Shown here in pieces: positions 1 through 11,126 of a DNA stretch of 64,000 nucleotides (the stretch's first letter is position 1; every line of letters starts with the position of its first letter). The position numbers were made by a program, and so were the translations under genes. The stretch is from Phallusia mammillata (Eukaryota; Chordata; Ascidiacea; Phlebobranchia; Ascidiidae), in NCBI GenBank assembly GCA_003260075.1, contig QLIY01000009.1, positions 301,747 to 365,746 on the forward strand. The letters are read 5' to 3'. The notes under the pieces are model-generated. The model was not told the origin of the DNA and did not search any database. It saw nothing but the letters and a program-made list of their open reading frames with translations.

Positions 1-993
1 TTTACACCATAAGAATACAGGCAACTTTATGCCAATATTTGCTTTGGAGAGCACAAAATCGGGCAAAAGTACCGCTAGGTTAGGTATATTTTTTCGCTAT
101 CGTATGGAGATTACATTTTTCTGTATGTGTGAGTGCACGGTACTCGTACTCGGTATCGGTACTCGCTTTCATGGCGGGAAAAAGTGGGGAAATGGGGATG
201 CTCCATCCCGGGAAATCGGGCACACCGCGGGAAATTTTAGCTCTTTGTGTAAAAGGGAACACAAAAGTCGAAAATAAGTTTTGCGGTGGAATAACGCAAC
301 AGCGCCAGTTTTTATTACTGGTTACATCCGGCGATGCAACGAAACGTGACGTAACCAAAACGCTGCGACACATAGGTCAACACACAAGGTGCTGAGTGTC
401 TTTGTTCGCATTGCGTGCGTGTGTGTGCACGAGCACAACAATACGCATTTGTTTCACAACAAGTATAGCAATGGCGCGAAACAAAAACAAGCAGCAACAT
501 AAATGAAAAACAGAGGTAAATCCAGCGCACAGTAGTGATAGTACACATCGTTGTTACGAATTTTTATCTTTACTAATCGGCTGGAGTTATTGTTAGAACC
601 TGACAGACTAATTATGGAGTTTAAAAATATACTGCATCTCAGTGTTTTGTTTTTTGAACGCTTACGAATAGCGTAGTAGAAAGCAACGAAAGCGCATAAA
701 TAAGTTTGGAATACTCTTTGTGTGCGAAAATTACAACGTTGCTGCGTTAGTTTAGTTCTCCTGTTGCGTATATCAACTTGGGGGATTTACCGAAAAACGG
801 CGGGAAATTTTGGTGGCTTCCCGGGAAATTTGCATTTTTTCTAGCCCTGCTCGCTTCAAAACCTGGTATCGTCCCATCACTACTTTTTAGCATAAACTTT
901 AATTTATCATTGCCAAAATCACCCATATAGTACTTGATATACACCCATATAGTATGTGCTATTCTTTATGGTTCATATATTATGATGTTTTAC
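1..993. other. Probable TPR intron 11, no exon seen
   Basis: The TPR exon ending at 994 has a GT donor and its reading frame must continue on the minus strand, but no further TPR exon is visible here, so this stretch is probably intronic. It holds two short GC-richer patches sharing CCCGGGAAAT (about 206-240 and 800-830). At about 868-886 it reads GGTATCGTCCCATCACTA, which resembles the terminal repeat of hAT elements; no matching left end was found. The short open frames here show no recognisable domain. Confidence 0.5.
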
Positions 994-3900
994 CTGCTTT
1001 GACAGATCAACAGTTTCTTTTTTGTAGCGTTCAAGTTCCCTGGTAAGGTGGGCACTGTGTCGCACGGCATCATCTGCCTCCTGACGAAGATGCTGGAAAT
1101 TTGTGGCAGCCTCATCCGTCTGAGATGTCAGCTGGTTGATGGTGATGAGAGCTCGTTCATAATCTTCTCGCTGCCTTTTTAACAGTGGAGCTTTTGCATT
1201 TAATTCCTAGAAAAAAACAAAAACAAAGGGTTAAAATGTTAGGGACATTGTGGCAGATATAAGTAGAGTCTTACATCTTTTACATACCTCCAGTATAGAG
1301 TCCATTGCTTCATTAAGTCTCTTATTTTCTTCCTTTGCCACAATCAGTTCATCTGATTGCTCAACATATTTTGTGTAAATCTGACATATATTTGGTCATA
1401 GTAAATTTTTAATTCAAATTTCGAATTTTTGAAAGAGTGTACATAATATATATTATATAATAGAGTAATGGCAACAATTCAAGTCAGCTATGGAGGTAGT
1501 GGTACCTGTGTCAAAGTCATTCCTGACTTTATAAACTTGCTGGTCATAGCAGCTGTTGGGCACAATTCAGCCAGTTCTTCCTCACTCAACTCATGTCTTT
1601 TATTGGCAGCAATCAAATCATTTGCCCCTTCAATTTCTTTTTGTAGTCTGAAAATTTTTACAGTTGTCTATAGTTATTGCCAACACAACATTGTGCTCCT
1701 GTATTGCCAACTTTACCCTGCAATGGTGATTTCCTTTTCATGTATTGTATCTTTTGCCTTATTCAGCTGAAGTGCAAGATCATCATGCGCTAAACAAAAA
1801 AGTGAAGGTTAAAACATGTGAAAAGCACATTCACATGGAGTTGTATCCATAAATTTATGTGCATAGTGATAAATAATTTGGAGAAAAACTGAGCATATCA
1901 GACAACATACTTTCCGAACTTGACTTGACAATTGTCTGAAGCTCTTCCACAGCTGAAATGAGCTCATCTGACTTTTTGTCTGCATCCTCTGCAGAAGATT
2001 TGTAAAGTTCAGCTAGTCTGGTTTGAGACTGCAGTTCACTACGAAGCATCTCTTCCATGGAATGATAATCATCAGAGTTCTGTGCAAAATGTTTGACTGT
2101 TTAGCATGTGGAACAAAAATGAAACAAATTGATAATTATTTTTAATGCACCTTTGCATTTTTTTCGTGTAACTGGTTTAGTTTCTCTTGCAGTGCGATCT
2201 CATTGGTTTTCAGCATATCATTTGTTTCTTTTAGCATTCGGTTCTCATTGCAAGTCAGCTCAAATTGGCTTCGAAGAGAAACAAGTTCATTTTCCTGGAA
2301 AGCAATCAAATGTAAGTCAAAACTAATAAACTCAAACTTCCAAAAATGCACATATACCTTCTCCTTTCTGTATGAAAGAAGCTGGTTAGATTTTTCACTC
2401 AATTCCTCAGTTAAAGTTTTGGTTTGCTGGGTGAGCAGTTCTCTTTCTTGTTCAACTCTTTTTGTGTGATAATGAGCAGTCACTTCAGAACTATTAACTT
2501 CATCTAGTTTTAGCTGTGCAAAAAAGTTGTATATATACATAAAAACAAAACAACAACTAAACCATAAAAAGATTTAACAAAGTACCTGAAGTTCATTTTT
2601 GACTGAGGTGGTTTCACTTAGGCGTTCAGAAAGGACTTTCCATTCCTCTATAAAACAGAAACGAAGTTAAAGCACAATAGTTATTCATGTTCAATTAAGT
2701 TGTGTTCATTTCACTTGGGAAAAGAACAGGCAAATACACAGATCAACAATAATGACAAGGTTACCATTCAATCTTGATATTTCTAAATCTCGTTTCTCCA
2801 CGATATGTTGAAGACCAAGCTTTTCTTCTGACCAGGTGTCCTTGATTCGTTTAAGACCCACAATTTCCTGTTGACTGTCATGTAATGCGGATTCAATTTT
2901 ACCCAGTTTTTCTTGAGAAGCTTTAAGGTCAGTTTCTGAAAATACAAAATAAAGTTGTTAGAATGCTCAACCTGAAACTAATGTGTACAAACATGTTTGT
3001 TTATAATTAACATGCTGTTAATGAGTTAAAACACATGCTGCCCAAGTTCTATTACAATTTACCAAGCTGGGTGCATTTGACAGAAGCCTTTTCATGCAAT
3101 GACGACTCATTATCAAGTCGACTTGCATTTTCAATCAACTTTTTGTCCAACTCATAGCACTTTTGTTCTGAAAAAAACAAAACAAAATTAACTATAGACA
3201 GATGTTGTTCAGAAAACATAACATCTTCTTCTCTTCTCAATTACAGTTCTTGGTATTTAAAAAAATCATAAATATTTTGGTGGATACAGTCACAATAAAG
3301 CACAGATTATTCCTAGCATTGTGCTTTCTACTAGAGATGTACCGAAACAGGTAAATTTGGGTTCGGACAAAACCGAATATTCGGCAGTTTTGCCGACCAA
3401 ATTCGGCCCAATCAAGCCGGATCTTTTATGGCGTCATGCGAAGGCGTTAGCTACGTGTTTAAAATGAAAACATGTTTTTCTACCAGGCAACAAGTGGTGC
3501 TTCACAACAGGATAATTGTGTTTTATTAACATATTAGTCATGTGGGGTTTAAGGTTGCCTCTGCCATGGTTGAAGCCTGCCAATAATTTACTGACTTTTT
3601 GTCTGGGGTTGTTAAAACGATAATGCTTAAAAATCATAACAGTTGACATGATTTTAGTTATGGCGTAGTTATAGTGTGGTATCTCATTGAGCAGAAAAAA
3701 ACACATTTTACTCTTTAATAAAAGATTCTGTTTTGGCCGAAACCGAATCTTTGTAAAAAAGGTAGATTCGGCCAAATAAATTCGACAAACCAAATATTCG
3801 GTACATCTCTACTGTCTACAAACTCTATGTATCATATCACATTTTTTAAGTAACTGGTTAGAAAGATTACCATAATCAGATTTAGTTTTTTCAATTTCTG

Positions 3901-4024
3901 CTTCCAAACTCTGAATTGCTCCTTTTTTTAGTTGTACGTACTGGTCAAATTTTTGGGCTACACTTGAACCAATACTGTCTATTTCCTCTGCTGAGAAAAT
4001 GTCTTGCAACAAAGCTGATGCCAT
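994..4024 (-). CDS. TPR: Nucleoprotein TPR, N-terminal part (3' partial)
   Basis: TPR is the large coiled-coil filament protein of the nuclear pore basket, involved in mRNA export and spindle-checkpoint scaffolding. Eleven exons join in frame: 4024-3871, 3167-3063, 2935-2765, 2647-2586, 2513-2358, 2294-2151, 2079-1911, 1789-1717, 1647-1506, 1380-1288 and 1206-994, giving 494 codons without a stop. All junctions are GT-AG. Collinear matches to vertebrate TPR include KRVEQERELL, LYKSSAEDADKKSDEL, LSEEELAELCPTAA and AKAPLLKRQREDYERA. The protein is heptad-rich coiled coil from about residue 30. The start was chosen as the ATG giving MASALLQDIF, which aligns with the vertebrate N-terminus; an ATG nine codons upstream is less likely. 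The remaining three quarters of the protein must lie left of the window. Intron 1 carries a hAT-type MITE. Confidence 0.93.
3332..3811. mobile_element. hAT-type MITE in TPR intron 1
   Basis: A 480-bp element begins TAGAGATGTACCGAA and ends TTCGGTACATCTCTA, inverted copies of each other. It is flanked by CTTTCTAC (3324-3331) and CTGTCTAC (3812-3819), an 8-bp target duplication with one mismatch, the size made by hAT transposases. No transposase coding is seen, so it is non-autonomous. The same right end recurs at about 23,700-23,777. Confidence 0.8.
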
Positions 4025-4528
4025 GTCAACAACAGGACACTCCGGCAGCAAGAAAACAAATCTTTTTCATGCAAATTGGTTTAACAGATAACTGGAAACA
4101 GAAGGTATAATAGATAACCCAAAAGCCAAAATCCACAAAATAATTACACGTTGTAATAAATTCCTAAATTTAACATCTATGAGACACATAAAAACCACAC
4201 AAAAGTAAGCAAGGTTGTCAAGACTCAAGATCAAGATCAACATTGTCGAGGTAGCATTCAAGACACAGTCAAAGATCCTAAGCAATGAGCACACAGGCTT
4301 CGAAAACATATTCGCGCACGCACAGTGGAGCGTATATGTTGGATGACGTAACAGTAAACGGATGATCGAAGCTTTTTGACGATCGGGCAAGCTTCTTAAT
4401 TTACGCGAGAGACTTCATTCACTCATTGAGTTCAGTTCATATGCACTTTGTACGAATTAAGGTGATGCTCTGAACAGTATTCCATAAAGAAAGTGATTGC
4501 TGTAATTTCATTTGTTAATCTCATCGTC

Positions 4529-4665
4529 CAGTGGTGGAATTCAATTTTTTGTCAGCCGGTTCTATCACAAACGTCATATTTTTCAGCCGGTTCTGTTACA
4601 AAAAGTAACCAGTAATGCTAACCGGTTCTAAAGAAACGGTGCGACCTGGCTAAATCCCACCACTG
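4529..4665. mobile_element. Short hAT-like MITE, CAGTGGTGG ends
   Basis: This 137-bp element starts CAGTGGTGGAATTC and ends CCCACCACTG. Inside it carries repeated AGCCGGTTCT stretches. It is the same family as the element at 17290-17468. No matching target duplication is visible, so the boundaries rest on the terminal repeats only. Confidence 0.65.
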
Positions 4666-4705
4666 GTTGTAACCTCATTTAATCGCAACAACTTTATCGT
4701 TGTAG

Positions 4706-4975
4706 ATGAAACTTGGGCAACCTTTTTGCATGCGCGGGCCAGAGAAGTAATGATATTGTGGGTGCGGGCCGCAACGATGCCATGCAATGCTTTTACATCG
4801 AGCAACTAAAATTTCTGTATTTGCTCAATGTGAACAAGCACAATTGTCAAATGAACCACAGTACTTGCTTGCTAAAACTTTAGACAGGTTTGATTAGGTT
4901 ACTAACAAGCAGGCCTAAACACATTGTAACTTACAACCCAGTACAACGGCTAACACACACACACACACACACACA

Positions 4976-5052
<77 letters not shown>

Positions 5053-5211
5053 GCCTATTCTTAGTGATAACTATTAGCGTATATTCCATCCGGTCGATAA
5101 AGAATAAAATATGATTTTTTAATGCGGTCACGGGCCGGATTAATAAAGCAGTTAGAATGCGGCCGCGGGCCACTCAAAAGCTTTACGCGGGCCGTAGGTT
5201 ACCCACCCCTG
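4706..5211. mobile_element. Degenerate hAT-like element with GGGCAACCT ends
   Basis: The right end reads GGTTACCCACCCCTG and is preceded by several GCGGGCC motifs. The left side begins TTGGGCAACC and also carries GCGGGCC motifs, in inverted relation. The outermost bases of the left end have decayed and no target duplication was found. The interior includes the CA microsatellite and the 76-nt G run. Confidence 0.45.
4952..5051. repeat. (CA)n followed by 76-nt G run
   Basis: About 12 CA units (4952-4975) are followed directly by about 76 consecutive G (4976-5051). The G run belongs to a series across this window and is most easily explained as sequencing or assembly filler, not genomic sequence. 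Confidence 0.8.
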
Positions 5212-5820
5212 TGGTATAGATTTATCGTAGCAATTTAATCTTTTCATGGCAGCAACACCAAAGTTGTATTTTTTGCAACAGTTTAATCATAGTAATAAAG
5301 TTACATCACACAAAATATCGTAAATTCATACAAAGGCGATGTCGTTTGTAGCAACAAAAAGTTATTTATGCGAAAAGCAATGAGTGCAGTTTGCCTGTAA
5401 GTTTGTTGCCCCGTCTCAGATTAGGTAGTCAAATTATACTTAGGCAACACAGTAAGCCGGAGCCGATCAACTGGCGGATTTGATTTTGGAAACATAGGCT
5501 ACGCATTTTTGTTGAATATTTTGTAAACAGTTGCTTTTTAGATTTTAATTTGCAGTGTGGTATGGCGGTTTCTAAACTGGGATCCGCAAGACGTTTGAAG
5601 TCTTTCTACAATCTTGTGTGATGGCCGATCGTGCGACTGTGACGAGAAAATGGTTCCACTTTATTTGTTTGTGTATTCTTTATGTTAATTTATTTAATTT
5701 TATTTATTTTGTTACACTATCATATTCAATTCCTAATTTAACAACAACTTCTAACACGTAACTATACGTAATTAATTTTTAGGGCCCACTTGATTGGTCC
5801 TCCAACGTGTTGGCGCACAA

Positions 5821-6113
5821 GGTAGAGCTATTGACGGGGTGCCTCCTAGGAGATCCAAAAGTGCTTAATTTTCGATAGGTGGCGTAAAGAGCTGAATTAT
5901 TTATTTAGCGGCTAAAGAGGGTTGGTTTATGATGCAAATGTTTAAAAATTTTACATTAGTAACTAACTTTTTGGGTTAGTTTTATTGAATTTTAAATGCT
6001 AATACCTTACCCCGACCCTAATAGCCCTAACCGTTAGCATTTTTTGAGATATACCGTTTCATAAATTAGGCACTTTTGGATCTCCTAGGAGGCACCCCGT
6101 CAGTAGCTCTACC
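5821..6113. mobile_element. MITE with 9-bp target duplication
   Basis: A 293-bp element has long terminal inverted repeats of about 45 bp, beginning GGTAGAGCTATTGACGGGG and ending with the near-complement CCCCGTCAGTAGCTCTACC. Exact 9-bp direct repeats GGCGCACAA flank it at 5812-5820 and 6114-6122. No coding capacity is seen. Nine-base duplications with long inverted repeats are typical of Mutator-like elements, unlike the 8-bp hAT elements elsewhere in the window; the superfamily is my inference. Confidence 0.8.
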
Positions 6114-6122
6114 GGCGCACAA

Positions 6123-7782
6123 CTGTATTATTAATTATTCGAGTGTTGATCAGAGTTGTAAGCGGGCCCGAAATTCGAGCCAGAACCCGGCCCGAATCCG
6201 AAAGTGCAAACCTAAAACCCGGACCGAACCCGAATCGTGTTTGAGAAGCCCGTTCATGCCCGAATTTTTGATTGACAGGCCTCTAAATAATGTCTACAAA
6301 ACGTATTCCTGTACAGAATATAATTAAAAACGGCGGTTTAGGGTTGTTGGGCATTAGATAAAGTCCAGCAACTAGCTAATTTAGTTGAGTAATTTTATTT
6401 CAAAAAAGGACACAGAGTTTAGAGTCAGGAAATTTAAAGTCACTTACAACTCTGGTCTTGATTGTGTGATAACTAAAGTGATGTGATAAACTTCTGTTAA
6501 AATTACGACTTTAGCAATAAAATTAATGAAAAACCCATATATCGTATATAAAGACCCATATATCAACCCATATACTATACAGTATAACCATATGGTCGAA
6601 CACCAAAAATAGTCGCAGTATATTTGTAACTAATTGTTTTACATAAAAGATGAGCTTCTAAAATAAAAATTCACATTAGACTGAGTTATATTTATCATAA
6701 AACCTTTAACAACCGTTACCCATAATCATCATGAGTTTCGTGTAAATTGCATTTTAAAAGTTTTCTAATGCTCTTTGCGCTGCCTATCGGTATTTAGTTC
6801 AACTTTGTTTGATGTTAGTTGTCACGTTAGTAGATTTTCCTTAAATAAAAGTTTAAAATGGTCGCTGCAACAAGTAACTCGGCCAGGTGTGTATATTTCA
6901 AAAGGGGGCCAAAAAAATTCGAGGAAGAATGTTGTGACGCAATACAAACTGAATTAAAAAAATATGAAAAAAGCATTTTAAAATTTTCTACACCCGATGC
7001 AATTCCCTTGTTCAGTAATCCACTTTATTGGAACAGCTGCAAAACGAAAATTAATGGCCAATTAATAATTACACCCCACGGGGAGAAAACGAAAATGTTT
7101 TCCAAAATTTTGCGCAGACCATAATCAGCAATGTGGGAGAGGAATGCATGAATTTAGTCTATGACGTTTTACAAATGTTTTCTGGTCAGCTGATCACTTT
7201 AATTTATCGACATCGTGTTTGCTGCTTAACGCGACAAGGTGTAGTTGTATTTTACGTCACATCGACAGGGAAATTCGATTTATCGATTTAAGCTTCCCTG
7301 GCTGGGGGGGGGGGTTGATCACTTTAATTTATCAACATCGTGTTTGCTGCTTAACGCGACAAGGTATAGTTGTATTTTACTTCACATCGACAGGGAAATT
7401 CGATTTATCGATTTAAGCTTCCCTGGCTGGAACGTTTTCAATAAATATTTAATGGTGGCACTCCTAAAACCATCGACATTAAGTACAGGCCCCGTAAGGG
7501 AAGGATAAATAATTCATAGCAGCAAGTAATTCTCGACAGAGATTCACTGGGAATTTTTTGCTTTAGCGTGAGTTGCGACAGGAGTTCCGTGAGCATAGTC
7601 GATGAACGTTTCAAAATTGACATTTGAGCCGTTTTATTTCGCGCGGTCGGTATAAAATGCTGAGAATAGATATTTTAAGTTTTATTGACAAGTTTCCAAA
7701 TACTGTTTTTATTTTTCAGCCTTAAGTTTATTTTCTGAATTTCTTGCACGAATTTGTTTGTCAGATAGAGTTGTCGTCGAAA
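6123..7782. other. Intergenic region upstream of the pseudokinase gene
   Basis: No supported gene. A CCCGAA-rich stretch at about 6160-6290 looks like remnants of the element families with CCGAACC-rich interiors. A small frame at 6858-7124 contains no domain I trust. A duplicated segment with a G run lies at 7191-7430. A T-rich tract ending in CAG at 7764 lies 18 nt before the downstream start codon and looks like a 3' splice acceptor. Confidence 0.5.
7191..7430. repeat. Direct duplication joined by an 11-nt G run
   Basis: Two copies of about 113 bp (7191-7303 and 7316-7430), differing at a few bases, are separated by 11 G at 7304-7314. Both begin TGATCACTTTAATTTATC and end CCCTGGCTG. This is the first of many junctions with the same layout. 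Confidence 0.85.
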
Positions 7783-10528
7783 ATGTTTCCAAGATCGAAA
7801 CACAAGTCACCAGAGCACAGAAATGTACAACAGTGCAGCGATAATGCTGAAGTGCCGAAGTATTACGACTTCAGTAACTTAGAACCGATCAATGAACTGA
7901 CGAGGGGCCGATTTGGCAGTGGAACCTTACTGGTGTATGACTGGTGCGAACAAACCAACTTTGTTGCCAAGCGTGTTTCGAAACTAAACCGGACTGCATG
8001 GAATCAAGAAATCCAAACCTATTTGCGCCTAAGCGCCTCACGTTATTTCGTGAAGTTTCTTGGTACTCTTCCATCTTCGACGCATTGCTTTCAGTTTCTA
8101 ATGGAACACGTGATGGACGGAAACTTGTTCGATTTGGTGGTTCCCAATGTCGGATTGCCAGATCAGGCTTGCAAGCACATCGTGATGCAGGTGAATAAAT
8201 GCCACGGGTCGTATGTCATAAACACATCTCAAGTTTTGCAAATGCCGAAATGCTTTTGTGCAATAATAATAATAGCAGCAATTTAAAAAAAAATGTGTTT
8301 GATATCACCCGCTTAGCCCAATTGACAAACCTTTACATGAAAGGACATCAAGGCTGTAAACAGAATTAAGTCATGAATATAAAAGGGTGGCTTTAAAATC
8401 TATTTAAAATGCAATGCACAACTACATTAATACACTTCTGTTATATCGGGCCAAACGATTAAAACTGAAGAGTATAGTTTGGTTTACTCTGCTTTTTATA
8501 TAGTTAGGTATTTTGTTTGATAACTTTGAGAAACCAGCGTAAAGAATATTTGTCATACTAACGCTATAAACGTATTTAAAATGACTCAAGCCGTGGCCCC
8601 TTAAAAGTATATTTTAGGCCTGGTGGACCCCTTTTAATGACAATGTAAGATCTGTGGTCCCCTGCAAACTCGTGTAAAATACGTATTATTTCGGATTTAA
8701 ACAAGTCAAATAGAGTAAACAACAAACTGTAAACGTGACAAACCTCAACATGGATAAAGAGTGTTAGGGAGTAAATATATTTGCAGCATACACTCAAGGG
8801 GGGGGGGTGGTATTATTTCGGATTTAAACAAGTCAAATAAAGTAAACAACAAACTGTAAACGTGACAAACCTTAATATGGATAAAGAGTGTTAGGGAGTA
8901 AATATATTTGCAGCATACACTCAAGGGGGGGGGGGGGGGGGGGGCATTGGACTAGAGTTTATGTCTAATTGAAATTGTTTACTGAAAAAAGCGCACTTGA
9001 GTGCAACTAACTAAATTCAGTTGCATTTTATCACCAATTTATTAACAAAATAATGAACCTTAAAGTAATTTTACAGCTACGAGATGCGCTTGAGTATCTA
9101 CACAACAAACTGAGGATAATCCATGGAAATTTGTGCCCGCATCATGTTCTCATATCGTCGATGACTCATTGCCACATCAAGTTGTGCAGTTTCTCCAAAT
9201 CGCACCCCATTGGCGCCTGCGTAAAGAAAAATGTGAAAAAGGGACGTGCTCATTTGCCCCTGGGCAGCGCTGCGGAGAGTTTAAAACGACTCCGTTCGTT
9301 TCTTAAACATCGCACTTCGTCACTAACTTCTAACGATCTTCATTCTTTGTCCGCAAGCGAGGTACAAAATAATGCATTAAACAAAGTTTTTTGCGCAAAA
9401 CACTGTACCGAATAACATAAGGTATTTACTTTTTAGTCTACATGGAGCCCACGGTCAAATCGCCAGACTCCAACGTCAGAGCGCAGAAGACACTCTGTAC
9501 TTCCGATCCAAAGCTCCGCCGACGATGAACTCCAAGCCGAAGTGCACGAGTACACAGTACTGGACATAAAACGTGAAATTTCGTCTGAGATATTCTCCAA
9601 TGCCTTTACAGCTCCTGAGCTCATCAACGCCAGTCGTTACATTGCTTCTCCTGCCTCGGACAATTGGTCATTGGCTATTCTGGCTGTTTACATAATGACG
9701 GGAACTACACCGTGGGAAAATGCGTCGGTCGATAATGCCAAGTATACAACATTCATTCGTTCCACGCGTCGCTCGCACAGCTTAAGTCCCATGCTGTCGT
9801 CCAAGGTGAAAAGCCGGCATTCGCTATGGAGTGCCAAGCGATCTTTGTCGCTGACCAGTGTGTTCAGTACGTTTCGAATGTGGGGAGGACGCGATCGCAT
9901 ACTCACAGTGGCCTTCGAGAAAAAAATTATCGAAATCCTTCAGACCGACCCAACATCGAGGTAAGCTTAAGTTTTAAATTGTTTAACCAGCTTCGATACG
10001 TAATTAGGGCAAATCTTAACTCCTTTATCTTCCAAAGCTATTTTAATTTTCGAAATTTCTTTGAATGCCACATATTGCTAAGTATATTGAAGTGCAAATC
10101 AAATGCACCTCACTAATAATATTGAAATGAAAAGCTGCCTTGATCATGCTGTAAACAAAAACCGCGCTCTACGATGATGATAACATAAAACAGAAGCATC
10201 GGCCCGAAATCGATGCCAATTGAATTTCCTGTCATTCGATTGACGTTGAAACACAGCAGTCCGGATTTATAAGGATTGTTTCTTCCTGTAACTATTCAAA
10301 TCTATTTTGGAATAATATATGTGACCTGATATATATATATGTTGCGAATGAGACCTTTGTTCACCTGCTGTTGATGTACCAATGTCATGTGCTGCGTTTC
10401 AATTGTTTTGCAGACAAAGCCTCAACCTCCCAGACGAATGGTTTACGCGAAAATGGGGATTTAACACACAAAAGTGGTCAAATTACCAAGACCGCTTTTT
10501 CGACGAAACATGGATGAAAAATAGTTAG
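7783..10528 (+). CDS. SBK-family pseudokinase
   Basis: Four exons (7783-8190, 9077-9361, 9437-9960, 10414-10528) encode 443 residues, all GT-AG and in phase. The best family match is SBK (SH3-binding-domain kinase): LEYLHNK, VGLPDQA, TAPELI and DNWSLAILAVYIMTGTTPW align with SBK1 in order. The ATP-lysine region (FVAKRV) and a partial glycine loop (RGRFGSG) remain. The catalytic HRDLKPEN is HGNLCPHH, losing the catalytic Asp, Lys and Asn, and DFG is replaced by SFS. By known kinase chemistry the protein should not phosphorylate. The segment between SFS and APE is expanded to about 120 residues rich in Ser and Arg. The start is the first in-frame ATG after an acceptor-like TTTGTCAG. A candidate AATAAA lies at 10781. 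Intron 1 carries a duplicated segment with G runs. Role unknown. Confidence 0.85.
8684..8944. repeat. Direct duplication with two G runs in pseudokinase intron 1
   Basis: Copies at 8684-8797 and 8811-8924 (about 114 bp, a few mismatches) both end at the same ACTCAA and run into G tracts: about 10 G at 8798-8807 and 20 G at 8925-8944. That both copies stop at the same base before G fits two contigs each carrying a poly-G tail. Confidence 0.85.
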
Positions 10529-11126
10529 GAGATTTAAAAAAAAACTTTTTGGAAGATTTTTTGGCATTTGTTTCAACTGGCTATGCGCCGATGGTGCTGC
10601 ACTCATCACTGGGGCTGCACTATATGGGCATTATGGCTATTCCTAGGGCTTTGGGATGTGCGTCATAACAAACGTTTAACAGACACGAGGCACATGAAAA
10701 GCTGCGGCAGCTCTTAAAAAAACGGAAGGTAAAGGAGAAATTAAACACAAGACTGAATTTTATTTTAACCAGCGTCGATCAATAAACCAGGCGATTCTGA
10801 GGCATGTGTTTTGCCCTGCTATATTTGTAAACAAGTGCTTTTACATTGCAATCTACGTGTTGAATAGTTGATTTACCACATTGCATGTACATTTGTGACC
10901 TGTTAATCGCCCGACCTGAGAGAATGCAACAAATTTAAGAACACCACAATATTTATTCAATTTTTAATATTAAAAAATAACAAATTATGTCAACGAAGAA
11001 CGAAGTGCTCCAAATTGTGTTAGACTTTTTTGACAAACACAAACTCAGTATTAAAGTGGTAAATACAATTTAATAAAGATAAACATTTAAAGAAAAGTCA
11101 AGCCTGGTCTGTGAACATTTCAAATG
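10529..11126. other. Convergent 3' spacer, pseudokinase and integrin
   Basis: No gene seen. A plus-strand AATAAA at 10781-10786 may end the pseudokinase transcript. A minus-strand AATAAA (TTTATT at 10952-10957) lies about 170 nt past the integrin stop codon. Confidence 0.5.

Larger units (their letters stand above)
4025..5820. other. Intergenic spacer between TPR and MITE cluster
   Basis: No gene is supported. The spacer upstream of TPR contains a short MITE (4529-4665), a degenerate hAT element (about 4706-5211), a CA microsatellite (4952-4975) and a long G run. An open frame of poly-glycine or poly-proline across the G run is an artefact. Confidence 0.7.

Noticed and set aside
4890-5173. 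Open frames of poly-Gly or poly-Pro, also at 29521-29963, 37884-38264, 58837-59121 and 63416-63637
   Set aside because: They exist only because long G/C runs are read through; the runs look like assembly artefacts and the flanks are not coding.
6858-7124. 88-residue plus-strand frame
   Set aside because: Faintly resembles a transposase dimerisation segment but too weak, with no terminal repeats or other transposase parts around it.
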